Below are positions 1 through 4,770 of a stretch of DNA of 7,381 nucleotides, piece by piece. The stretch spans positions 13,036 through 20,416 of the forward strand of contig DFJV01000102.1 in the NCBI GenBank assembly GCA_002373205.1. The letters run 5' to 3'. A program made the translations under genes and the position numbers. Numbering within the stretch: position 1 is the first letter of the stretch; each line of letters opens with the position of its first letter. The notes under the pieces were generated by a model. That model saw only the letters and a list, made by a program, of their open reading frames with translations. It was not told where the DNA came from and did no database searches. The stretch is from Treponema sp. UBA3662. Its GTDB lineage: Bacteria > Spirochaetota > Spirochaetia > Treponematales > Treponemataceae.

Positions 1-659
1 TAAGCACCAAGGTCAGCACGCTGTTTGTTGATCTTTTTCAGAGCTTCATCGAGTGTACCGATTGCGCGGTTGGCATCTTCCGGTGTTGCAATTGTCATGA
101 TTTCTTCTGTGCCAAGTTCGCGTACGCCGAGAGCAGATGCTGTCATTGTTCCGATGAAAACCTGTGTGCGCTGGTCCATGTTTGCACCAATGTGGAGCCA
201 CATAGAAGCTGTTACGCTGTTTTCACCTGTTTCCTTTGCAAAACGTCCAGTGAGCATGTTCATGCCGTTGAACTGTGCGTGGGAAGCAATGCGGTCTACT
301 TCAGCAATGAGTGCGCTAACTTCAACCTGAATCTGCATGCGGTCTTCGTCTGTGTAGATACCGTTGCTTGACTGAACTGCGAGTTCACGGATTCTCTGGA
401 TGATGTCTGTTGTTTCCTGCAGATAACCTTCTGTTGTCTGGATGAAAGAGATACCATCAGCAGCGTTCCTAGAAGCTCTGTTCAAACCACGGATCTGGCT
501 TCTCATCTTTTCAGATACTGCCAATCCAGATGCGTCATCGCCTGCGCGGTTGATTTTTTCGCCAGAAGAAAGCTTTTCCATATCCTTCTGAAGAGAAACG
601 TTTGTTACTCCCAAAGAACGGTTGGCGAACATTGCGGACATGTTGTGGTTGATTACCAT
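1..659 (-). CDS. flaB: Flagellin core protein FlaB, N-terminal 219 codons (cut by window edge)
   Basis: Core subunit of the spirochaete periplasmic flagellar filament. Translating the minus strand from the ATG at 659 gives an uninterrupted frame to the window edge. It begins MVINHNMSAMFANRSLG and carries the flagellin D0/D1 block: EKLSSG at about residues 29-34, INRAGDDASGLAVSEKMRSQ at 36-55, RGLNRAS, a FIQTTEGYLQETTDI stretch, IQRIRELAVQSSNG, and EDRMQIQVEV followed by AQFNGMNMLTG. The visible part ends in KKINKQRADLGA, the start of the C-terminal D1 helix; roughly 65-70 residues are missing compared with the usual length near 286. No signal peptide is seen, as expected for FlaB. A GGAGG Shine-Dalgarno lies 7 nt before the ATG. 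A sigma-28 type promoter and a leader of about 148 nt precede it. Treponemes usually carry several flaB paralogues and the exact one cannot be assigned. Confidence 0.97.
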   Translation of the reverse strand, partial: MVINHNMSAMFANRSLGVTNVSLQKDMEKLSSGEKINRAGDDASGLAVSEKMRSQIRGLNRASRNAADGISFIQTTEGYLQETTDIIQRIRELAVQSSNGIYTDEDRMQIQVEVSALIAEVDRIASHAQFNGMNMLTGRFAKETGENSVTASMWLHIGANMDQRTQVFIGTMTASALGVRELGTEEIMTIATPEDANRAIGTLDEALKKINKQRADLGA

Positions 660-666
660 AATTTTT

Positions 667-673
667 CCTCCAT
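667..673 (-). promoter_or_regulatory. flaB Shine-Dalgarno overlapping a candidate CsrA site
   Basis: On the minus strand the sequence ATGGAGG is followed after 7 nt by the flaB ATG. GGAGG (667-671) is a strong ribosome binding site. ATGGA (669-673) fits the ANGGA core recognised by CsrA and shares its GGA with the Shine-Dalgarno, so a bound CsrA would block ribosome entry. That role is inferred from the known flagellin leaders of Bacillus subtilis (hag) and Borrelia (flaB). Confidence 0.55.
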
Positions 674-684
674 GGAATTATGTT

Positions 685-706
685 CAGGCAAAATCCTTTT
701 TGCCCG
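685..706 (-). promoter_or_regulatory. Leader hairpin with AGGA loop, candidate CsrA site
   Basis: The arms 687-693 and 698-704 are perfect 7-bp complements and extend to 9 bp with one G-U pair at 685-706. The 4-nt loop reads AGGA in the RNA and AAGGA across the loop edge, matching ANGGA. A GGA in the loop of a short stem is the canonical CsrA/RsmA target. It lies 11 nt upstream of the Shine-Dalgarno site, so the two candidate sites could be bridged by one CsrA dimer. The structure is seen in the sequence; the protein assignment is inferred. Confidence 0.55.
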
Positions 707-709
707 GAT

Positions 710-756
710 GTAAAAGATTACATCTGCATTACAAGGCTACATCTGCAATCTTTTAC
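710..756 (-). repeat. Perfect 10-bp inverted repeat enclosing a 10-bp direct repeat in the flaB leader
   Basis: Arms GTAAAAGATT (710-719) and AATCTTTTAC (747-756) are perfect complements around a 27-nt loop. Inside, TACATCTGCA occurs at 719-728 and again at 738-747. In the RNA this would be a 10-bp stem in the middle of the flaB leader. It directly follows a TAA (753-755) that closes a protein-like reading frame, so it may once have been a terminator stem, but no U-tract follows it. Confidence 0.6.
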
Positions 757-830
757 GCGAAGACCTGACCGTTATCTTCTACGAAGTTGAGCAGCCATGG
801 TTCTTCGTTATTTATTATCGGTACTATTAA
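753..830 (-). pseudogene. Possible 3' gene relic in the flaB leader (frame ending PWLLNFVEDNGQVFA)
   Basis: A minus-strand frame opens after a TAA at 831-833 and ends at TAA 753-755. It has no start codon of its own; the last 15 codons read PWLLNFVEDNGQVFA. Codon choice (CTC, AAC, TTC, GGT, CAG) resembles the adjacent flagellin gene rather than random AT-rich leader. This could be the tail of an upstream gene lost by deletion between its promoter region and its 3' end. A separate 8-codon frame, MAAQLRRR (772-798, ATG start), overlaps it and could be a leader peptide. I do not recognise the parent protein. Confidence 0.3.
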
Positions 831-842
831 TTAAGAACTTTA
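815..842 (-). promoter_or_regulatory. Sigma-28 (FliA) type promoter of flaB
   Basis: On the minus strand TAAAGTTC (835-842), a 12-nt spacer and ACCGATAA (815-822) match the FliA consensus TAAAGTTT-N11-GCCGATAA, with one mismatch in each box and a spacer one longer. This is the expected class of promoter for a filament gene expressed late in flagellar assembly. Transcription would start near 808, giving a leader of about 148 nt. Confidence 0.8.
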
Positions 843-853
843 ACACTTTTTTC

Positions 854-879
854 AAAAAAAATCAAAAAAAATGCAAAAA
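854..879. promoter_or_regulatory. Three helically phased A-tracts upstream of the flaB promoter
   Basis: A8 (854-861), A8 (864-871) and A5 (875-879) have centres about 10 bp apart and lie immediately upstream of the sigma-28 -35 box in the direction of flaB transcription. Phased A-tracts bend DNA, and T/A-rich sequence here can also act as an UP-like element. The spacing is seen directly; the effect is inferred. Confidence 0.5.
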
Positions 880-896
880 TTCATTAATCCAGGTCG

Positions 897-942
897 AAAT
901 TTGAGTTTTCAGCAAGAACTGGCCTGTCAAAAACTCGAATTT
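897..942 (-). terminator. Terminator-like hairpin after rdgB
   Basis: Arms 897-909 and 930-942 are 13 nt each and pair at 12 of 13 positions around a 20-nt loop, 9 nt past the rdgB stop codon. The stem is AT-rich and no U-tract follows immediately; T-runs begin about 18 nt further on. It separates rdgB transcription from the flaB promoter but is not a textbook terminator. Confidence 0.45.
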
Positions 943-951
943 TTAACCAAT

Positions 952-1638
952 TCATTTAAATTCCTTAAGTTCTGCAACCAGATGGCTTAAGGAACGGGCT
1001 GCCTTGCCCCTGTGGCTTATGGCATTCTTTTGCTCTGCCGTAAGCTCTGCGGCTGTTTTTCCGTACTGCGGCAGGAAGAAAATAGGGTCGTAGCCGAAAC
1101 CTCCTGTTCCGCGGGCGTCCCTGATGTCTTCTATGAGGGTGCCTTCCATCGTCTCCTGTGCCACATAGAGGCGGGAAGGACCCATGTAAAGCACCATGGC
1201 GCAAACGTAGCGGCAGCTTCTTGGTCCGTTGGGGAAGATTCCCTTGCGGCCTGAACTGCCGTCTGAAGAAAATTTACCTTTGGCAATAGCTTCGTTGAGC
1301 TGCTCAATCAGCATTCTGTTCTGCTCTTCCTGAGGAATTTTTGAGCCGTCCGGCTTGCCCTTCATAAAGAGCGGCCCGGCATAGCGTGACGAATAGATTC
1401 CTGGTGCGCCGTCCAAAGCGTCCACGCAGATTCCTGAATCATCGGCTACTACCGGCGTTCCGGTTATGGAATACAGCGTCCTTGCCTTTATTAGGCTGTT
1501 TTCATAAAACGTTGTACCCGTTTCTTCCGGGTCAAAGTCAATTCCTTCATCTTTTGGCGTTACAATTGTGTGTTCGGGGAACAATTCACTCATTTCCCGC
1601 TTTTTGTTCACGTTGCCACTTGCCAAATAAATCTTCAT
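952..1638 (-). CDS. rdgB: RdgB/HAM1 family non-canonical purine NTP pyrophosphatase
   Basis: Cytosolic house-cleaning enzyme that hydrolyses dITP, dXTP and ITP to the monophosphate plus pyrophosphate, keeping deaminated purines out of DNA and RNA. Family marks are clear: LASGNVNKK near the N-terminus (SGN at 7-9), TFYENSLIKA (43-52), VVADDSGICVDALDGAPG (63-80) with the catalytic acidic pair, GGFGYDPIF (179-187), and SHRGKA (208-213). At 228 residues it is about 30 longer than the usual 195-200; the surplus lies around residues 89-142, between YAG and the RYVC strand, as polar GKPDGSK and SSDGSSGRKG segments. The ATG lies inside the upstream gene, with which it overlaps by 53 bp; a moderate AGAGGT lies about 12 nt upstream, so translation is probably coupled to the upstream gene. 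Confidence 0.96.
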   Translation of the reverse strand: MKIYLASGNVNKKREMSELFPEHTIVTPKDEGIDFDPEETGTTFYENSLIKARTLYSITGTPVVADDSGICVDALDGAPGIYSSRYAGPLFMKGKPDGSKIPQEEQNRMLIEQLNEAIAKGKFSSDGSSGRKGIFPNGPRSCRYVCAMVLYMGPSRLYVAQETMEGTLIEDIRDARGTGGFGYDPIFFLPQYGKTAAELTAEQKNAISHRGKAARSLSHLVAELKEFK

Positions 1639-2611
1639 AACACTTATTGTACCTCTTAAATGTTAAATTGTCCATGTTTTTTTTTGCATAATCCAAAATA
1701 TATTTTACGACCCGGGCATTTGTTCCCAAAACCCTTGCCACGGCGGCATTTGAGGGGGTAATCAGGTTGCTTTCTTCCTTTAGCATGGAGTTTTTTTCCT
1801 GCCACATCCTGTTGCGCTCCTCTATCTTTTTTTCTATTGACCTTGCAAGGTAGTCGTTCTGGCGCAGGTTCTTCTTTTCCATAATGTACTTGTTGCGGAA
1901 GTAGAAGGAGGCGTCCCTTATGTTGCGGCACTTTTTTATCCTTACTATCTTTGGGCTAAGCTCTTGCATTATCTTTTGCCTTATGACTTGCAGTTCTTCC
2001 ATGGGCTTTTCCGTTATTACGGAAATCTTTTCTGTTATGGCATCGTCTGCATAGTAGGCGCACTTTGCAAAGAGGACAAGGCAGGTCTTTTTTAGGATTC
2101 TTGCGGTTTTGCAGCTGAAGAGGGAATAATCCTGTCCAGAGTAAGCCTTGTGCCTAAAGCTGTCGTAAGTTACTGGGCGGAATTTTTTCTTTATTTCCCT
2201 AAGCTGTTCCAGTGACGGTGCCTCGCATTCAGATGCTTCGCAGACGTAGGAGCTTTCGTCCATCTGGTAGTCGTATTCCTCTTCTTCCAAGCCCAGGCGG
2301 GAGATGAAGGTAAGGCAGTTTTGCTTTGCAAGCGACGCAGCTTCCTTTCTTTTCCACAGCCTTAGTGCCATGGTTATGTTTGCGTAGAGGTAGCCTTCCA
2401 GCGAGCCTTCTCCGTTCTTGTAGTTGAGCAGGACTTTCTTTAGCTTTGGAATGTAGGACACCATAAAGTCGTGCAGGCTGTCCATGGAAAGCTTTCCTAG
2501 TCCGTACCACATCTTGTGGTTGTAGATGTGCTCCGTTAAAGCCTTTACGCTTTTTTCCAAAGTGATTTTTCCGCTTTTGAATTCTTCGATGATTTCTTTT
2601 GCCTGATCCAT
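1586..2611 (-). CDS. Hypothetical protein, possible divergent sigma-factor-like regulator
   Basis: A 341-residue soluble, lysine-rich protein with no signal peptide or membrane segment. I do not recognise a named family. Residues about 25-95 (HDFMVSYIPKLKKVLLNY, then GSLEGYLYANITMALRLWKR) have the rhythm of sigma-70 region 2: an acidic/aromatic helix, a SLEGYLYANI block like the usual SFxxWLYxIAxN, and a basic helix with W-K-R. Residues about 286-308 (SNAAVARVLGTNARVVKYIL) look like a helix-turn-helix in the position of region 4. The middle (110-280) is acidic and then strongly basic and coiled-coil-like, unlike a compact ECF factor. It starts at ATG 2611 with GAGG 5 nt upstream. It overlaps rdgB by 53 bp and so probably shares its transcript. 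The alternative is a spirochaete-specific DNA-binding protein of unknown role. Confidence 0.75.
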   Translation of the reverse strand: MDQAKEIIEEFKSGKITLEKSVKALTEHIYNHKMWYGLGKLSMDSLHDFMVSYIPKLKKVLLNYKNGEGSLEGYLYANITMALRLWKRKEAASLAKQNCLTFISRLGLEEEEYDYQMDESSYVCEASECEAPSLEQLREIKKKFRPVTYDSFRHKAYSGQDYSLFSCKTARILKKTCLVLFAKCAYYADDAITEKISVITEKPMEELQVIRQKIMQELSPKIVRIKKCRNIRDASFYFRNKYIMEKKNLRQNDYLARSIEKKIEERNRMWQEKNSMLKEESNLITPSNAAVARVLGTNARVVKYILDYAKKNMDNLTFKRYNKCYEDLFGKWQREQKAGNE

Positions 2612-2760
2612 AAAAACCTCATTTTTTAATTGATGTTAGTCATGAATCTTTATGCAGTTTTTATGCCAAGTTTTTTTGTCATCAGGAAAATTGGGGGCTT
2701 TGTTGCAAAAATGGGCCTTGTAGCTGAATTTATGCGGGTAGGGGTATTTTTTTTGCTTTT
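2612..2760. other. Non-coding stretch upstream of the sigma-like gene
   Basis: Apart from the GAGG ribosome binding site (2617-2620) I see no gene and no convincing -35/-10 pair. The minus strand has T/A-rich segments such as TTGGCA followed by TAAAGA, but the spacing of 11 is too short for a standard promoter. Confidence 0.4.
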
Positions 2761-2765
2761 ATTTG

Positions 2766-2903
2766 CCTTTAAAATTTAAAAGAATTTGCAAGAACCTTTT
2801 AAAATCTTGCAAGAATATGCAAGAATTTGCAAGATTCTTTTAAAATCTTTTAAAATTTTGCAAGAATTTGCAAGAATTTAAAAGATTCTTTTAAATTCTT
2901 GCA
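2766..2903. repeat. AT-rich array of approximately 10-bp units (TTGCAAGAAT / CTTTTAAAAT)
   Basis: GCAAGA begins at 2788, 2809, 2819, 2829, 2860 and 2870, at intervals of 21, 10, 10, 31 and 10. Interleaved CTTTTAAA units begin at 2796, 2837, 2847 and 2888, at intervals of 41, 10 and 41. Both motifs therefore keep the DNA helical phase over about 120 bp, which is expected to curve the DNA and present the motif on one face. The array lies between the nrnA stop and the sigma-like gene start, 160-290 bp upstream of the latter. Confidence 0.75.
2869..2903. repeat. Perfect palindrome, 17-bp arms around one base
   Basis: Arm TGCAAGAATTTAAAAGA (2869-2885), centre T at 2886, and the exact reverse complement at 2887-2903. 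It joins the two array motifs head to head and closes the array. No T-run characteristic of a terminator follows on either side. Confidence 0.85.
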
Positions 2904-2918
2904 CGCTCGGGACTGTTG

Positions 2919-2991
2919 CATGCTGAATTTATTTTGGCATGTAATCTGGCTTTTGCGTAAGGAGACCCCGAATCAGGTTCGGGGTGACATG
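2919..2991. repeat. REP-like element of two hairpins
   Basis: Hairpin 1: 2919-2927 pairs with 2933-2941, 9 bp including two G-U pairs, loop of 5. Hairpin 2: ACCCCGAA (2965-2972) pairs perfectly with TTCGGGGT (2978-2985), loop TCAGG. The phrase around hairpin 2, GACCCCGAA through GGGGTGACAT, resembles dispersed extragenic palindromes found in many bacterial genomes. Only one copy is in the window, so its repetitive nature is recalled rather than shown here. Confidence 0.5.
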
Positions 2992-2999
2992 CTTTTTTC

Positions 3000-3093
3000 C
3001 AAGGGGAATCATATCAACAAGCCTTGGAAAGCCCTTGCAAGAGAAATTCCTGCAGGGACGGTTAAAAAGGTACTGCTGCCCGTAAAACCGTAA
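3000..3093 (+). pseudogene. Possible 3' relic of a plus-strand gene (ends AREIPAGTVKKVLLPVKP)
   Basis: The plus-strand frame ending at TAA 3091-3093 reads NKPWKALAREIPAGTVKK and then VLLPVKP. Its composition and codon choice look protein-like in contrast to the AT-rich array upstream. It has no plausible start or ribosome binding site of its own, because the frame runs back into the REP-like element. It would converge on nrnA. I cannot name a parent family, and it may be a chance frame. Confidence 0.2.
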
Positions 3094-3124
3094 AAAAGAG
3101 AAAAGATTTTTACTTTTAAGAAGT

Positions 3125-4108
3125 TTAAAGAACCTTGGAGAATTCCTTTATTATTGCAGGAAGAAGGGTTTCTATGCGCCCCTGGATGCTTGCTCCGGAA
3201 GCGTTTTTGTGTCCGCCGCCCCCAAATTTTGACGCAATGGCGCTTACGTCGCATTTGTCCCGTGAGCGGAATCCTGCCGTACAGTTTTCTTCTGTTTCCT
3301 GACGCAGGAAAAGCACTGCTTCAACCCCATCTACGGCCAGCATTAGCGTGTAGAGGGCATCGCTGTCCCTTCCGTCCTGACCGTACTTGTGGGTGTCTTC
3401 TATTTTTTCGTAAGTGGTTACAAGCTTTCCGTTGCAGTGGAGTTCCGCCCTGTCCAGCATTATGCCAAGCAGTTTGCGCGTATTCCAAGGCTTGCCCCCG
3501 GTCATTTCCTGGTAAGTTTTACGCGGTGAAGTTCCCGCCTGCACAAGACGCGATGCCGCCTGGAAAACCTCTCCGTCCTTTTCGTTAAGGTAGCGGAAGA
3601 AGCCTGTGTCCGTGGATATTCCAAAGAAGAGCGTGTCTGCTTCCTTCTGGCTTGGCTTTCCGACTATTGCTTCGTATAGCTGCTGTACAAGAAGGGCCGC
3701 CGCTGGGCAAGAGGAGTCAATTATGGTGTTTGGCAGGGAAGTGTCCGCCGTTTTGTGGTGGTCTACAATAAAAGTGTCCAGCCCCTTGATGTTTCCTTCA
3801 AGTTCGCCAAGACGCTGCATTTCTGAACAGTCTACTATAATCAGGCCGCATTTTTCGCTTTCTTCCTTGGTCATAAATGGAATGTTCTTTGTAAAAAGGC
3901 CTGCGTATTTCTTAATTTCCGTCCGCTTGAATGGTCCTGCGTTCAAGAGCAGGTGCGGCTTGTTAAGGTGCTTAAGTATGTAAGATATTCCAAGACTGCT
4001 GGCTATGCAGTCTCCATCAGGTTCCTTGTGCCCTGCAATCAAAAAAGAATCATGCCTTTCCACAAAAGACATGAAAGAATCTGCCTGTTCCTTTGTAAGG
4101 GGAATCAT
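3125..4108 (-). CDS. nrnA: DHH/DHHA1 phosphoesterase, NrnA-type oligoribonuclease / pAp phosphatase
   Basis: Cytosolic Mn-dependent phosphoesterase of the NrnA group, which degrades 2-5 nt RNA oligomers to mononucleotides and often removes the 3'-phosphate of pAp. All signature motifs are present: GHKEPDGDCIAS (26-37, metal ligands H27, D31, D33), VDCS (92-95), VDHHKTAD (115-122, the DHH triad), GISTDTGFF (163-171), and the C-terminal DHHA1 motif GGGGHKNASG (296-305) that binds substrate. The 327 residues match the usual 310-330. It starts at ATG 4108 with AAAGG 7 nt upstream. It has no close partner gene: about 170 bp separate it from the secreted protein upstream, including that gene's terminator, so it probably has its own promoter near the 15-bp repeats. 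Some DHH/DHHA1 relatives act on c-di-AMP or pApA; sequence alone does not settle the preferred substrate. Confidence 0.93.
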   Translation of the reverse strand: MIPLTKEQADSFMSFVERHDSFLIAGHKEPDGDCIASSLGISYILKHLNKPHLLLNAGPFKRTEIKKYAGLFTKNIPFMTKEESEKCGLIIVDCSEMQRLGELEGNIKGLDTFIVDHHKTADTSLPNTIIDSSCPAAALLVQQLYEAIVGKPSQKEADTLFFGISTDTGFFRYLNEKDGEVFQAASRLVQAGTSPRKTYQEMTGGKPWNTRKLLGIMLDRAELHCNGKLVTTYEKIEDTHKYGQDGRDSDALYTLMLAVDGVEAVLFLRQETEENCTAGFRSRDKCDVSAIASKFGGGGHKNASGASIQGRIETLLPAIIKEFSKVL

Positions 4109-4122
4109 TTGTTTTCCTTTAT

Positions 4123-4167
4123 TCTAAAGACATTTGTTCTAAAGACTTTCGTACTAAAGACGTTTGT
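4123..4167. repeat. Three tandem 15-bp repeats upstream of nrnA
   Basis: Units at 4123-4137, 4138-4152 and 4153-4167 share CTAAAGAC and the ending TTTGT or TTCGT, with single-base differences at a few positions. They end 14 nt from the nrnA ATG, just outside the ribosome binding site, where a protein bound to DNA or RNA could control the gene. They may equally be replication-slippage products. Confidence 0.8.
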
Positions 4168-4204
4168 TTTTATTCGTGTGACTTATGGAAGTCCGTTGTT
4201 TATA

Positions 4205-4252
4205 AAAAAATCCAAGCGGAAAACACAGAACAGAGCCTTTGTCTTCCGCTTG
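4205..4252 (-). terminator. Rho-independent terminator of the 145-residue secreted protein
   Basis: On the minus strand CAAGCGGAA (4244-4252) and TTCCGCTTG (4213-4221) form a perfect 9-bp stem around 22 nt, followed after GA by seven T residues (4204-4210 region). It begins 29 nt after the stop codon of the gene at 4281-4718 and insulates nrnA from it. Confidence 0.8.
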
Positions 4253-4280
4253 ATTTTGTGTGAAAAGTTAAATTTTCAAA

Positions 4281-4718
4281 TTAGAACTCAATGTCAAGAC
4301 TTTCTGAGTTTGTAATTTCCATTCTTGCGTGCGGATCTGCTACGGCCCATACCGGATCAGAGCGCTTTGGGTTTACAGTAAGGAAAACCTTGTAGAATTC
4401 ACCGTTCTTGTAGAGAACTGTCATGTATGTTCCCATTCCTGCCGGCTTGTGGCGGAAGTCAAGCTTGCGTGGTGCAGATGTCTTGAACCAAGCCTTGGGG
4501 ATTACAACCTTACCAATTTCCAAACTCTGCTTTTCGTAAAGAACGATGTAGGAGTCTGCCTGGTCAAAAATTCTGTAAACACCTACGTTTCTGTATGAAT
4601 ATTCGGAAACATTGTCTCCATGGTCCCAGATGGGAGTGCTAGAAGAAGATGAATCCACTGCAAATGAGCTAACTGCAAGGACTGCAGCAACAAATAATGC
4701 CGTTAAAATTTTTTTCAT
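4281..4718 (-). CDS. Small secreted protein of unknown function
   Basis: A 145-residue exported protein. MKKILTALFVAAVLAVSSFA is a typical Sec signal peptide with predicted SPase I cleavage after A20 (S-F-A); no lipobox cysteine is present, and the protein has no cysteine at all. A serine run (24-27) follows as a flexible linker. The mature part is rich in beta-forming and aromatic residues: YRNVGVYRIFDQADSYIVLY (42-61), KVVIPKAWF (70-78), YMTVLYKNGEFYKVFLTV (98-115) and DPVWAVADPH. This suggests a small periplasmic or outer-membrane-associated beta domain. It starts at ATG 4718 with AGGAAGGA 5 nt upstream. It is a single-gene unit with its own terminator. I do not recognise a functional family. 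Confidence 0.88.
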   Translation of the reverse strand: MKKILTALFVAAVLAVSSFAVDSSSSSTPIWDHGDNVSEYSYRNVGVYRIFDQADSYIVLYEKQSLEIGKVVIPKAWFKTSAPRKLDFRHKPAGMGTYMTVLYKNGEFYKVFLTVNPKRSDPVWAVADPHARMEITNSESLDIEF

Positions 4719-4770
4719 AAAAATCCTTCCTCGATTTCCTTAATTTATTATTAGAGCGGGCACTACCTTC

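Noticed and set aside
25..330. Plus-strand open frame of 101 codons
   Set aside because: It is the antisense shadow of flaB, whose minus-strand translation matches flagellin throughout.
2766..2903. CRISPR array
   Set aside because: Units are about 10 bp, without 25-35 bp repeats or unique spacers, and no cas gene is present.
3154..3983. Long plus-strand frames opposite nrnA
   Set aside because: They are arginine, proline and cysteine rich without recognisable motifs and lie antisense to a gene with all DHH/DHHA1 motifs.
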